Positions 21,625 to 32,154 are shown, counted from the stretch's first letter. The stretch: DNA of 64,000 nucleotides from Pyrenophora tritici-repentis (GCF_003171515.1 NC_089392.1:1054001-1118000), one strand, 5' to 3'. The notes: generated by a model not told the origin, from the letters alone. Translations and numbers: made by a program.

Positions 21625-22434
21625 ATGATAAAGGAGCACATGCAAGACCAGGCTGTAGACTATGGAAGTCTCAAACTCCTTGCCGTTGGTGGATCGGGGG
21701 TCGTATATGCGATCGACGAGGAAAGAATATTGAAGGAGTTCCACGGGGAGGAAATCGACGTCGAGCGTCGAGCACTCGAACGTCTAGGACTACATGTAAA
21801 CATTGTAAGATGTTTAGGTGAAACAGACAAATGCCTCATTCTTGAACGCGGTAGAACCGTTCGGACAGTGATTCAAGAAAGTGGAGCAAACCAGATCCCG
21901 TTGCATACAAAGATTCGCTGGCTACATGAAGCTGCAGAGGGAACGCGATACATGCACGACAATGGCATTATACATGCTGACACTGGATGTCACAATTGGA
22001 TTGTAGTTCAGGAGCGCCTCAAGATTATCGACTTCGAAGGCAGTAGCATTGATGGAGAAGATGCAGGAGCCTGCTATGAGTGGTTTAGTTATAAGGAATC
22101 TTCTCCAAGAATTAGCCGGAAGACCGATATCTTCGCATTTGGCTGCGCAATGTACGAAGTTATAACAGGAAGACAACCATACGACGAACTTCACCCATTT
22201 GAGGATCGAATGATCCGTGTCAAAAAGCTATATGCTGAGAATCAATTTCCAGAAGTCGAAAACATACCGCTAGGTAAATTGATGCAGGCTTGTTGGGATG
22301 GCACTTTCGATTCTATGGATGAAGTTCTTCAAGAACTAGGAGCTAGCTTGGTAGCTATTAGGAAAGTCAACCCTGGCGAGTGGGATGTGAAAGCGGTGTT
22401 CTTCAATGCTTTAAGAGCATTAAGGATTTGTTGA
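21625..22434 (+). CDS. Protein kinase-like protein, small, with DFE motif
   Basis: A 269-residue single-exon kinase fold. The glycine loop is GGSGVVYAI (residues 22-30), the presumed ATP-anchoring Lys is in RILKEF (K37), the catalytic loop reads HADTGCHNWIV (D119, N124) and the metal-binding motif is DFE (136-138) instead of DFG. A TDIFAFGCAMYEVITG block marks the C-lobe. Small kinases of this form with non-canonical HxD and DFx motifs are common in dothideomycetes; some may be catalytically weak. The start was placed at the Met before the glycine loop because upstream codons look non-coding. Partner and pathway are unknown. It converges on the small gene at 22540. Confidence 0.68.
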   Translation: MIKEHMQDQAVDYGSLKLLAVGGSGVVYAIDEERILKEFHGEEIDVERRALERLGLHVNIVRCLGETDKCLILERGRTVRTVIQESGANQIPLHTKIRWLHEAAEGTRYMHDNGIIHADTGCHNWIVVQERLKIIDFEGSSIDGEDAGACYEWFSYKESSPRISRKTDIFAFGCAMYEVITGRQPYDELHPFEDRMIRVKKLYAENQFPEVENIPLGKLMQACWDGTFDSMDEVLQELGASLVAIRKVNPGEWDVKAVFFNALRALRIC

Positions 22435-22539
22435 GCCCGTGGAGATATGCCAGCTGTAAGATAGCTCCAAGGACCGTGTATGACATGGTATCCATCGTAT
22501 CCCACCATCGGTCTCTGTGTGTCCCTCCAGGCTGGTTGC

Positions 22540-22844
22540 TTAACCATGAAGGTCATGCTATTTGTACAGTTAGATGATCTGAGGTAGACGAAGCATATGG
22601 TATAACTTACATCTTCAAAACGCTCCTGTCCGACGGATGTGCCTGAATCTCGACAAAACCTGCAGGGAGCGTTTCGATTTGAAGGTATGTGTGTGCCAAG
22701 AGCCGGATCATACGTGGAGTTCTCACATCTTGGTCCTGGCTTCGGAGAAGCTTCGCATCTCTGATAAAGACGTTTCACGATCTTATGTTGAGCTGGTAAT
22801 CGACACTGGGAATAGATAATATCTGCTGTAGTATACCGACACAT
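22540..22844 (-). CDS. Small Cys-rich protein, 83 aa, two exons
   Basis: Exon 1 (22844-22611) ends at a GTAAGT donor; the intron (22610-22558, 53 nt) has a CTAAC branch site 12 nt before TAG; exon 2 (22557-22540) adds HDLHG and a stop. The protein begins MCRYTTADIIYSQCRL and has Cys at 2, 14, 30, 40, 61 and 64 plus His20. This spacing resembles a family of uncharacterised small fungal Cys proteins that I recall from ascomycetes, possibly zinc binding. There is no signal peptide, so it is probably intracellular. Function is unknown. Confidence 0.6.
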
Positions 22845-23579
22845 AGTGAAGAGGCGTGGACGCGGGGTAGAAAAACCTGGGTTGGAGAGCAGGCGCTCAG
22901 CTTGAGTAATTAAACTTGGTTGCCCCGCCGCCGTGTATGTAACTGTGCTATTGCGGTCTAGCTCGCTGCTTATCATGTCCATACCTCTCGCTATCGCCGC
23001 ATATGTGCTGTCACGCGGTGACTCGCCGACTTGAACTAGGAGCATGACAATGCTAGCTAGGCATTGTGCCAGGTGAGAGCGTCAGAGAGAAAGCGATCCT
23101 CCGTGTCCATGACCAGCTTGTCCGGTATGAGAAGGCTACGCGGCTGGAGTAGGAGTACCGTAATTCTACCGCGTTGTTCGTAGGTCTTTAAATACTATAG
23201 GAAATCCATTAGCAAGGATGGGGTGAAGGTGGTATCAGTTATCGCTCAGAATAGCGTTTACTTAGCGTATGATGGTGTCGCATTGTCGCGATATTGATTT
23301 CGGGGATCTACAGTAGGGGACGCGGCACCAGACAATGGCGTTGTGGGCGGACGCTTACAGTAGGTACGCGCCCACCCATATCTTATCGGTACGCGCCCAT
23401 CCACATCTTATCGACACGCGCTCATGCACTCGCTCCATGACGGTCTACAAAAAAACACAACAACAGCGAGAATCTCACTTTTTTAGAATGAACCGAGTTC
23501 AACGCACGCAGACATCTACTAAAGACGGCACTCGACTAGCCAGCAATCAGAAGTAGCGCCCACTGCTGCTGAGACGTCA
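22845..23579. other. Intergenic, no supported gene
   Basis: No conserved motifs seen. A short direct repeat of an ACGCGCCCAYCCAYATCTTATCG type occurs around 23365-23412. Confidence 0.35.
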
Positions 23580-24760
23580 TGGCGAAACCGTGGCCTTGAA
23601 GGTCGACCTGGCCGATTCCAATAGACGAGCACGCGACCAACCTCAGCGCTTTCCTCGGCGAGGTACTATCGCTAATCGAGCGCAAAGGAGGCAGCCTCTT
23701 CCAGCAGGTATCGTTGGTGATATCATAAGCGGCGCATTGACATTCGTCCTAAAGACGCAGCACTCCTTCGACCTCAGCAGAACTCGTTCAACAACTAGCA
23801 GCAAATATACAACGGAATGGCAACATAGCGGAGGAGGCGAGGGCAGCGGCCAAGGACGCCACGGAAGTGGGCAGAGCGATGCTGGAGATGGCGCGAGAGA
23901 TTAGAAACAAAAGACCACAAGAACAGGCGAATGGACTAATGAGCTACGCCGCAGCGGCAGCTAAAGGCGTCCCACTAGCAGGTACATACAATACACAAGC
24001 TCTCAAAGCATCCTCTGTGCAGACACAGCGTGAGGTCATGGTGAACATTAGGACTCGCTTACTATACAGAGCCTCAGGGCAATGAACCGTAACAACCTGA
24101 ACCTTCAAGTCCAGCGTACCATCGAGCAGAGCGACAATGATACCATAGCCAGCGTGAAGATTGTCTCATCTAACCAGCTGAAGAGCGGAGACTTGAGCAT
24201 CAAGACAGCTAGCAGCAGCGAGGTCGAGACGCTGCGACAGTTTGCGGACGACTGGGCCCACCGCAATGGCAGTGGGAATACAGTGTAGATCCCGAAGTAC
24301 GACGTCCTGGTATACGGCATACGCACAAGCACGATAGATGTAACTTACGCAAGTTTGAAGAAAACAGAGCACGAATTCTATGGGAGAACAAACCGTTCAT
24401 CCCCTGGGCAGAGATAAGATACATAAGTTGGCTGACTAGAGACTTCTGCTAAATGGATTATTACCATCGATTTCATCAGGCTAGAGGATGCTAACAAGAT
24501 CATCGATGAGAGCCTAATCTAGCACAGCGAGGTCTTCCAGTGCTAACGATACGAACGACAGTGCCGAGTGAAGCAGGGCTACAGGTGCTAAAGATACGGC
24601 CACATAGGAACCCAGTGTAAGGCAGCAACAGCATGTGCCACTGGGCGCAGGAACGCGACACCCGGGGCTGCCCAGCGCGTACCGAGGAAATACGCGACAT
24701 GCCGAGGCGAAGACGTGGTTTATATTTCCCTGTCGACATCCCTTCCCTACAGCCATGCAA
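23580..24760 (+). pseudogene. LINE ORF1 (Gag-like) relic, second LINE family
   Basis: Pieces in several frames spell a Tad-type LINE ORF1 different from the one at 8 kb: SYAAAAAKGVPLAGTYNTQ, a region around VKIVSSNQLKSGDLSIKT and SSEVETLRQFADDW, and zinc-knuckle remnants (RYGHIGTQCKAATAC, CHWAQERDTRGC) near 24590-24670. At least four frameshifts or stops interrupt it. No ORF2 from this family follows clearly. It is an old, decayed fragment. Confidence 0.7.
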
Positions 24761-26296
24761 CGCACGTCACAGACCCGGTACATGCATCGTCCTGAGCTTT
24801 TTACCAGATGCCTTTCGTCCCGCAACTCACCGCTCGTTCGACCCCCAGCCTACGCGGCACTCGAAATCCTATTCCATGTCCCAAGGTCGGCATTTCCGGA
24901 GCTATGCCAGCCTCTAGTATGTTCTGTCTGACTGTATGCCATGTACAGGGCCGCGGCTTGACAGTGATAATCGCCACATTGTTATGCCACTCGATATGAG
25001 CCGTTGCCGGACCTCGAGACAAAGATACTGCTCGCCAATCCCGACATGACCATAACATTGACTTTCTTGTCAAGACTCTTAGTCATCGAATATTTGCTCC
25101 CTCAAGGGTGACTACTAAGCCCATCAGAAGCCACAATACTGCTACTCGAGCCGTCAGAAGAGCGAATATCCTACAGCTCATTAACAAGGTTCTTTACTAG
25201 TGATACTGTCAGCCCCATGTACCAAAGGGTGGCTCACCGGTAAGACAAAATACAAAACAGGGGATGGTCTGTGTGCTGCCGGTACTCCCAGTAGCCGTAG
25301 AACTAGACTGTTCTGCAAGTAAGGCTTTCCCCTGCGACGCCAAGGTGTTGTGCTAATGTTACGCCGCATTGACTGCCTACCCCAACCAGCGCTCACTGTT
25401 CTCATTTGCGAGGATACAAAAGCGGCGTTTCCGGCTGCCTTCTCGCCGTCATCATACTGCCTAACATGGCAAGTACTACGAAATTCGTTGATGTCTAAAG
25501 GACGCTCTCGGGCCAGGTCTCGCATGGGTATAATCCCCGAATTTGTGATAAGTGGCTGCATGGCGTAGACGCCCGCTGTGATGAATAGCAGCGTCTAGTC
25601 GCCGACCCAGCATCCTCCATGTTCCATGCAAGGCCATATTCAAAGCGCCCAGTTTTGGATCGCCGAGATCGCAAGAAAAGCGGCTGAAGAGCGGTGAGGT
25701 GACAGGATGAAGGACCTCTCAGCCTTATCGGAGGCTATGCGCGACATGCCTTTAACATCACAGTGGCGCACCATAGATCATCCAACTAGGGGTGCTATCA
25801 GTGCCATTGAAAATTGGATAATCGACCTGTAATTCCTTGATTTTATAGGATGATAGATGATGCATCTTATTCCCTCGTCACAGTGTCATAACGTAAGTGG
25901 TTAGACTGCAGCGTGGCACATGGCTGTCAATGTGAGTTTCTTTGCGTCGTACATAGTCCGCCTCGTTAGACCTTACCGCTTGTGAACGCTTGAGGAAGTG
26001 GAGGTATTTGGTGTCAACGTTGACGATCCGCCAGCAGTTTATCAAACCAGCGCAGATAACTCATCGAGTCTTTCAACACCGCAAATGATCACACCTTTCT
26101 GGTATCTAAAATAGCTAAGCGAAATTGCGGATCCTAGAGATCCTTCTTCGCGGAAGCGGGATACAGCCACCATGAAGGTCCTCCATGTCGCCTTCTCGCA
26201 AGGATGCTACAATCCCTGTTTGTCGCCTAGGAGGCAGGGGTTGACGGGAGGGCCTTGTCGATCATCCTCGTAGTCACAATGTGCAGCGATGGCATC

Positions 26297-26330
26297 GTAA
26301 GCGTAAGCATAAGCATAAGCATAAGCAGCG
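26297..26330. repeat. AAGCAT microsatellite
   Basis: Five to six units of a six-base AAGCAT/AAGCGT repeat in tandem. Confidence 0.7.
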
Positions 26331-26415
26331 GGTGCTGCAGGCGTGTGGCCTTGTTTCCTTGCTGATAGCCTTGAGTGGCGGTCCCTGTGAATGGAAATGC
26401 CACAAGGAGATACAG

Positions 26416-26621
26416 TACAGTACAGTGGTTAGCGGTTGCGGCTTCACGCTCCAAGCAGCATCCCAAAAGTTCAGTCATCAATAGGTCGAGGATTGACCAA
26501 TCACATCGATTGTTCTGCAGCGGTCATCTTGCGTTAAGCCGTGTACGGAAGGTGGGTCTGTGAAGAACCGTTGCGCAGCTGTGTGTAGGGGGGAAGCCGC
26601 AATCGCTAACCACTGTACAGT
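26416..26621. mobile_element. MITE, 206 bp, TA-flanked
   Basis: The left end reads TACAGTACAGTGGTTAGCGG and the right end, inverted, TACTGTACAGTGGTTAGCGA; the match continues through TTGCGGCTTC, giving inverted repeats of about 30 bp. It has no coding capacity. The TA ends fit a Tc1/mariner or Fot1-type parent. Confidence 0.75.
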
Positions 26622-27024
26622 ATTACCCCCGAACCACGTTGTTGGAAACGAACCGCCTCAGCTCCGCACGCGATAGAATCGACGGCCGTGTCTTGGGTCG
26701 TGTGGCGCACTCGTCTGCGAAAAAGGGCTAGCGCGACCTGCCTGTGAATCGCGCAGCCCCGCATTGCCGTGTTAGAAAGCAGGCTACGCGCACGGCTCGA
26801 ACGCAGCTGCCAGTACCTGCAGGGTGAGAAGGCGCTTGCTGATCCCCAACGGGCATCTCTCAGCCTACTGTATTACGCTGCAAGCTCCAATCCGCGACGA
26901 CTCACCCCCGCCGATGTCTCTTCTCACAACGCGACTCATTGCTGAGACCTTCACACGGATGATGGCAGCCGGCGCGCAGAAATCGGGCTCGAGCTGGGCT
27001 TGAGTTGCACTTGGAGTCGGGGCT

Positions 27025-27072
27025 GTGAGTCGGGGCGTGAGGCGGGGCGTGAGGCGGGGCGTGAGGCGGGAT
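27025..27072. repeat. 12-bp minisatellite, four units
   Basis: GTGAGKCGGGGC repeated four times, the last unit imperfect. It is GC-rich and sits between genes. Confidence 0.75.
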
Positions 27073-27697
27073 TGAGACGCTGGAACCACTTTGCCTCTCC
27101 AGCCGCAGAAAATTGCCCACATCAGCTTCTATACCCTGCCTAATACACAGGTCAGGCTCCGCTCTATACATACTAAGTCATTACAAATGCTCGTTTAGCT
27201 TATAGCGGGCGAGGATGTCAATCTTTCTAATCTTTCTGTACTACTGTAGGTAGACCCCCGATTTCCTCCCCATCAGCACACCTCTCCGCTTTTGCCAATA
27301 CACCTTTGCACACGCAACCCACGACCGATCGACGATATTGCCGTCTCCGCTCCACCTCTACCTACCCTCCTTGCGAAACGTTACACATCTAACGTTAGTC
27401 CTGCAGCGCGCACGCCGTCGCCGACTAAAGCGCCCAAATAGCTTCCTGCCCACTATCGTAGAGATGCTCAGTCGAACAGATCGCAACAGAGCCTGCTGCT
27501 GCGACCGTGAATAGAACGTACAACGGGTCCTTGCAGGCGTATCTATGCTCGAAATAATGCGCACGAAAGACTCTCTGAGCCTCCGCCTTCTCGACCTCGT
27601 CAACTATACGTCCTTGTGTGTGTGGTTCCGCTATGGCGCGGTCAGGAGGATAGCGTGACTTGGTCAGAGGGCAGTGCTACACTGGCTCCAAGCTGGC

Positions 27698-28660
27698 TCA
27701 CGGCAGCGCGCCAGCCTCGCCGGGTGTACACTGATAGCCACAATAGACACAATAGATACAATAGCTCGGATCATGGGCGCGCATCGCGTAGTTGACGCCG
27801 GCCAGCATTCCCGGCCCGCTCCACGACGAATCCGCAATAGGGGAGCCGTTTGTAGTTGGCATGGTCGGCTCCCACATTGCGCTGTATGGTCCCAGAAACA
27901 AGGATGGCGTCATCACACTCGGCCAGGGAAGGTTGCTTCCTGCTACCTGGTTGCTGTACTGGTCTTGCCATAGGGTCGGCTGGATTGGCAGAAACATGGG
28001 TTGCCATGCTGTCATGTTAACAGGCGCTGGCAGCGGCACAGAAGCGCCCGCGTTGATAGGGTCCAAGACCGTGTCCCGAATTTGCTTCTTGCTCGTGGCC
28101 ACGGCGAGCCGGCAGCTATCACAGTTACATTCGTCCCAGAAAATCGGCATCAGCTCCTCTTCCGGGCTGGCATCTTCTTCTTTGACCAACTTCTTCTTCT
28201 TTGGGGAAAACTTGTATCCGGGATACGCTTCGTGGTGGTTGCGGCGCTCAGTTTTTGCATAGGCGTCGTACGCCTGGCGCACGACCTCAGGCTCTTTGCG
28301 CCAGCTGTCTGCTATAATCGCCGAGAGCTTCTGCTGTTTGGGCTGCGTGTACAGTGCCTCTTCGATATATGCTAAACGGTATAGCATAAACGAGTTGAGA
28401 GGTCTCGCAACGTAGCCGCCTCGCAGCTCTGTCTCTCTCCGCCGGACATGTGCTGGCCGATTGACCCACTTTTGAGTGAAGATTGCGGCTCTGCGAATGA
28501 CGTCCGAGTAATCGCTCAGGGGCCGGTTCGAGCTCGAGCAGATGAAGCTTCTGCTTTTTCTGGCCTTGGCGGTGTTGGCTGCAGGCCGTCTGCTGGCTTG
28601 GACGCCTTTCGCTTGTCCTTGATTATCGCACTTCTGCTTGCAGCACCATGGGCCTTGCAT
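27698..28660 (-). CDS. HMG-box protein
   Basis: A 320-residue frame with one HMG box at about residues 85-152: VARPLNSFMLYRLAYIE, then KLSAIIADSWRKEPEVVRQAYDAYAKTE and HHEAYPGYKFSP, followed by a Lys-rich patch. HMG boxes bind and bend DNA; the RPLNSFMLYR start is of the sequence-specific MATA/SOX type. It is not the conventional pleosporalean mating-type MAT1-2-1 as I know it. The C terminus is Pro/Trp rich and ends in CIYCVYCGYQ, encoded by a 9-bp repeat (27739-27765). The N terminus is uncertain: a spliced start in another frame from 28797 (MSMRSRTS) is an alternative. It is divergent from the JmjC-like gene. Confidence 0.68.
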   Translation of the reverse strand: MQGPWCCKQKCDNQGQAKGVQASRRPAANTAKARKSRSFICSSSNRPLSDYSDVIRRAAIFTQKWVNRPAHVRRRETELRGGYVARPLNSFMLYRLAYIEEALYTQPKQQKLSAIIADSWRKEPEVVRQAYDAYAKTERRNHHEAYPGYKFSPKKKKLVKEEDASPEEELMPIFWDECNCDSCRLAVATSKKQIRDTVLDPINAGASVPLPAPVNMTAWQPMFLPIQPTLWQDQYSNQVAGSNLPWPSVMTPSLFLGPYSAMWEPTMPTTNGSPIADSSWSGPGMLAGVNYAMRAHDPSYCIYCVYCGYQCTPGEAGALP

Positions 28661-29158
28661 ATCGTCTTCCCGTCTCTTTCTTTTCCCGTTGACCGTCTGC
28701 TACGGCTGACTTGTATTGGGCCCGGCTGGTTTTTCATAGTCGGAGACGACCATCTGAGCGCTGGTGGCTGCACACTCGTTCGAGATCGCATCGACAAGGT
28801 GACTTACAACCTAGCCGGTACTTTACCATTACGATTGCTCGGCACTATCACCAATGCACGAGCTGCCGTAGCAGAATACATCTGCGACTTTCCCACACAG
28901 GCGCAGAAAGCGCTCGATGGTACCCTGAACTATCTAGGAAAGGTCCTGTCCAAAAGGGTTAACGGGACAAAAAGCAACTGGATTCTTGACCGGGCTGAGA
29001 AATACAAGCGCATCCTGGAAAAACATCAGAATGTCCACCCTATCAGCGCGTCGGAATAATACAGTGGTGGCCCAGAATTTCGAGAGGGCACGATTATAAT
29101 ATGTACCTCAAGGCAAGCGCGCCAACTACTTGAGACTTGCACGCTATCCGTCCCGCTG
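28661..29158. other. Divergent interval between HMG-box and JmjC-like genes
   Basis: Probably a shared promoter. The plus strand also carries an ATG-less open stretch (about 28795-29059; KVTYNLAGTLPLRLLGTI, WILDRAEKYKRILEKH) with coding-like composition. It could be an unassigned exon, but I could not connect it by splice sites to either neighbour. Confidence 0.3.
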
Positions 29159-29986
29159 ATGGTGCCTCAGCAATTCAACGATGCGCCGCAACCTCGAACC
29201 CTACTTACTATCGAACAGTTCCGCCAACAACTTCAGTTTCGCAAGCCAGTCAGGGGCAAAGCATGGATAGACGTACAGGACTTTTCGAATGAGGAGATTA
29301 CGCAGAAATGGGAGCTAGATGACGCTCTAAAACACATGGATAACTCGAGATACGGGCCTGTCAACTTCCTCAACATTCGTACGCTACGAGATAATGTGGT
29401 TCCGTGGGAACTCGAGGGATTGGCCGACTATAGAGTCTTGCAGGAGGCAAGCGACCGCGCCGGAGTTGCCAAGGACAACCGACAGGGTCTCAACTTTCCA
29501 GATAGTTTCGCGCTGTGGGGAAAGCAGGGGACTTGGTCATTTCCCCATGTGGACAAACATGGTTTGTATACTGCAGTACTGTGCGAACAGGGAGAAAAGC
29601 TGTGGTTCAGCTGGTCGCTGGACGACAAAGAGTTGGAGAATTGGGCCAAAGACCGCGAGCGTGGAGAGAAGTACGAGCCCAGCCAGGCAGGCTTTCCAGT
29701 CTTGATGCGCAATGGCGATCTACTCATACAGCCGCCGGGTACTGTGCATGCTCCAGCATCAGTCACAAACGTAATTATGACTGGGTACTTTTTCTGGTCT
29801 TCACGGACGATGAACACGACTGCACGTTGCGCCCTGCTGGATCTAGAGCACCCCAACATTACAAATGAAGATGTGCAACCAGAGCTAGGGGGCAGGCTAA
29901 AGCATCTCGCTCACGCATCAAAACTAAGACTGCAACCGTACAACTGGGGTGAGGAAGACCTTGAGGAGTTTCAACGTCTAGAGCAG
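29159..29986 (+). CDS. JmjC/cupin-like protein, 3' end uncertain
   Basis: The first exon encodes 276 residues of a JmjC-type double-stranded beta-helix. Probable Fe(II) ligands are H130 and D132 (SFPHVDKHG) and H197 (PPGTVHAP); a Lys in EKLWFSW would bind 2-oxoglutarate. Such proteins are hydroxylases or histone demethylases; no PHD or Tudor reader is present, so the substrate cannot be named. The exon ends at GAGCAG followed by a GTGAGT donor at 29987. A solo LTR begins 50 bp later. After it, CTTAG at 30248-30252 could be the acceptor, adding about eight codons (CVYKQVRI) before a stop. Otherwise the gene is truncated. Confidence 0.66.
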
Positions 29987-30036
29987 GTGAGTAGCGCTCA
30001 GCAACCTTCCTTATCGTATAGTATTAATCTGCTTCT

Positions 30037-30225
30037 TGTCGGATCGTGAGTATCGGTAGAGACGTCGGCTGCTGGACACTTCGGCCCGACTTCGGCCCAC
30101 CTTGCGCAGAGCTTAGGTGTACCTTCGTAGCAGCTATGTTCGTAAACAATCAATACCAATACCAGTCACTAGAAGAACCTCGTTGTTGTTATTCACCCCG
30201 TACGATCGTACAAGGCCTACCAACA
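30037..30225 (+). repeat. Solo LTR, copia family B, 189 bp
   Basis: TGTCGGATCG...CCTACCAACA. Its start matches the solo LTR at 52102-52292 and its final 30 bp (ACGATCGTACAAGGCC) match family A. Flanking pentamers CTTCT and GAATG do not match, so the duplication is lost or the insertion was rearranged. It lies in the apparent intron of the JmjC-like gene, in sense orientation. Confidence 0.8.
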
Positions 30226-30373
30226 GAATGGATATTTTGCCGCGTCTTAGTGCGTGTACAAGCAAGTTCGAATTAGATAGCTTGAATGGCAATGTATATA
30301 CATGCCTCGACATTAATGTCTAGTGGCACATCAGATGGTATATCAACAATCCATGCAAACATTCATAATACTC

Positions 30374-31238
30374 TTACTGCTTTGTCCCCATGAGTCCCCC
30401 AGGAGGATACTCGGGCTTCCCATCCGGCCCCAAGTTCTCCTCCCCACTCGACCCCGTCCTAGCCGTAGGCTTAGTCCCCGGCCCTCCTCGCTTCTGCCAA
30501 TCAAGCCACGAGCCGCGGTACTCTCCCACATTTACATATCTGTTGAAAAAGGCGTTAGCTGTTGGCCCTCTACACATCCATCTAGCCCTCCATCCCCTTT
30601 CCCAGTAAAAGGACACACATAGAGAGACGGAGACTTACCCAGCCTGTCTAGCAATCCCAGCAGCAGCCCTACTCCTCACCCCCGCCTTACAAAAAAACAC
30701 AACTTCCTTCCCCCTCGGCGGCTTCTCAAACCCAAACTGCTCTCCGAACTCTTCCTCTGGCAGTAGGAGCGCATCCGGGTGCGATGTCACTGGTATATTA
30801 ATCGCCGTCGGGATATTATTTGCGTCGTATTCATGGGGTTCACGGACGTCGATTAGGAGGCGGGAGTCTGAGGGGTGTTCGAGTATGTGGAGCACCTTTT
30901 TTGAGAGGTTAGATGGATAAGTCAGGGGGAGGGGAAGGAGGGGTGTATACATCGTCGAATTCGTAGAGTTTGTTTTCCGTCGAGCTGGGGCTGGAGCGGA
31001 GGGAGCGGGGGGATGGGTGGAAGTGCTGTGTTTGTGTTATTTGTAATGGGTTGGTTATAAGAAACGTGGGTTCTGTATTGCACCACGAATGAATGCTTTT
31101 CTTTTGCGCGAATGGAGGGCCGCCGTGTACTGCTTGTGAGCCGACGATTCTGGATAAGAGGTCTGGTTGACGGCCGATGACGGAGGTTTGCGATCGGGGG
31201 GTGGAGCCCAGGAGTTTGAGAAAGTGTTTCGAGGACAT
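30374..31238 (-). CDS. Mitochondrial rhodanese-domain protein, three exons
   Basis: Exons 31238-30951, 30895-30639 and 30539-30374 join in frame to 236 residues; introns of 55 and 99 nt have GTATAC/AAG and GTAAGT/CAG borders. Residues 1 to about 60 are basic and hydroxylated, with few acidic residues, as in a mitochondrial presequence. The rhodanese domain follows: LLIDVREPHEYDANNIPTA, then FFCKAGVRSRAAA with the active-site Cys in the CxxGxR loop, then GEYRGSWLDW. It would transfer sulfane sulfur, as in the yeast Rdl2/Aim42 type. All family landmarks are intact and the length is normal. The assignment to mitochondria is inferred from the N terminus. Confidence 0.9.
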
Positions 31239-31576
31239 AGTTGCGATTTAGACCGGAAAAGAGTTCGTATGTGGTTCCTCCTTGGAGTTATCGTGGCGGG
31301 ACTTCCGTGGTTAGAAGGTTGGTAGGTTGTAATAGTGTCTATCAGTAGAGATGCCGAGTTGTCGGTAGCAGAAAGTTGAAGCTCGGATGTAGCGAATTAA
31401 CGCCGACGTCACTCTTCGCGAACTCTGCGCGAACGTCGGACGCTAAGCCTTACAACAAGCATGGCATCATTGTGCATGAGTATGCGGCCTACGATTCTGT
31501 AACATTGGTGTTTATATTCATTGAACTTTTATAATTTTACATAAACCTAAAGTGGAGTAGATAATGCCTTCCCAAG
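31239..31576. other. Promoter side of the rhodanese gene
   Basis: No coding or repeat feature seen; presumably the 5' flank of the rhodanese gene. Confidence 0.4.
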
Positions 31577-31980
31577 TAACATGGTTGGCAAGCGAGCGGC
31601 GCACCCAAAAACACACCAAAAAGCGGAGTTTTGGGAACTGAATATCTCAACAACCACCAAATAGATTTTTCTTAAAAGTTTTACTAGAGCTCTAGGATTA
31701 TAATTCTATAAGATCCTATGGTTACAGGGCCCTAGCTACTCTAGATGTAGAGATATAGAGTTTGGGGGCTAAGAAAATGGAAATTTTTCGTTTTTGCTTG
31801 ACAACTCTACGACCAAGTTAGCTATAGTCCTATAACTATACAATCTACATGCTTATGTGTGTGCAGCTTCACGGTAAGATTTTAAGAGAAATCTATTTGG
31901 TGGTTGCTGAGCTGTTCAGTTGCCAAAACTCCGCTTTTTGGTGTGTTTTTGGGTGCGCCGCTCGCTTGCCAACCATGTTA
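31577..31980. mobile_element. MITE, 404 bp, with about 100-bp terminal inverted repeats
   Basis: Left TAACATGGTTGGCAAGCGAG and right CTCGCTTGCCAACCATGTTA are exact inverses, and the match continues with few mismatches for roughly 100 bp at each end. The centre is AT-rich and non-coding. TA at both edges indicates a Tc1/mariner-type target duplication. It lies between the rhodanese and Atos-like genes. Confidence 0.9.
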
Positions 31981-32154
31981 GCCACTTTTGTTTAACAACG
32001 CCCTTGGCCCTTTTCTAATATAGAAGTGACAATGCGTAACGCCATATAAGATGTATGATAAGTATGTGGGGTATCCAGTAAGGAAAGATGGGACGACATG
32101 GGCCAAATAGGAACAAAGAAATATGCATTTGTACATGGGCATTCGGCAGAAGTA

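Larger units (their letters stand above)
24761..27697. other. Long gene-poor stretch
   Basis: No protein-coding gene is supported here. It contains a 206-bp MITE (26416-26621), an AAGCAT microsatellite (about 26297-26330) and a 12-bp minisatellite (27025-27072). The first 400 bp may be further LINE debris. Confidence 0.4.

Noticed and set aside
22329..23045. A 238-codon minus-strand protein overlapping the kinase gene
   Set aside because: Only the middle has conserved-looking Cys spacing; splicing at 22610 gives a compact 83-residue product and avoids overlap.
23590..24288. A possible novel host gene
   Set aside because: Conserved pieces match LINE ORF1 style, including zinc-knuckle remnants, and frames are broken.
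27698..28660. Mating-type locus MAT1-2
   Set aside because: The HMG box differs from the MAT1-2-1 pattern I know for this group and no usual MAT flanking genes are present.
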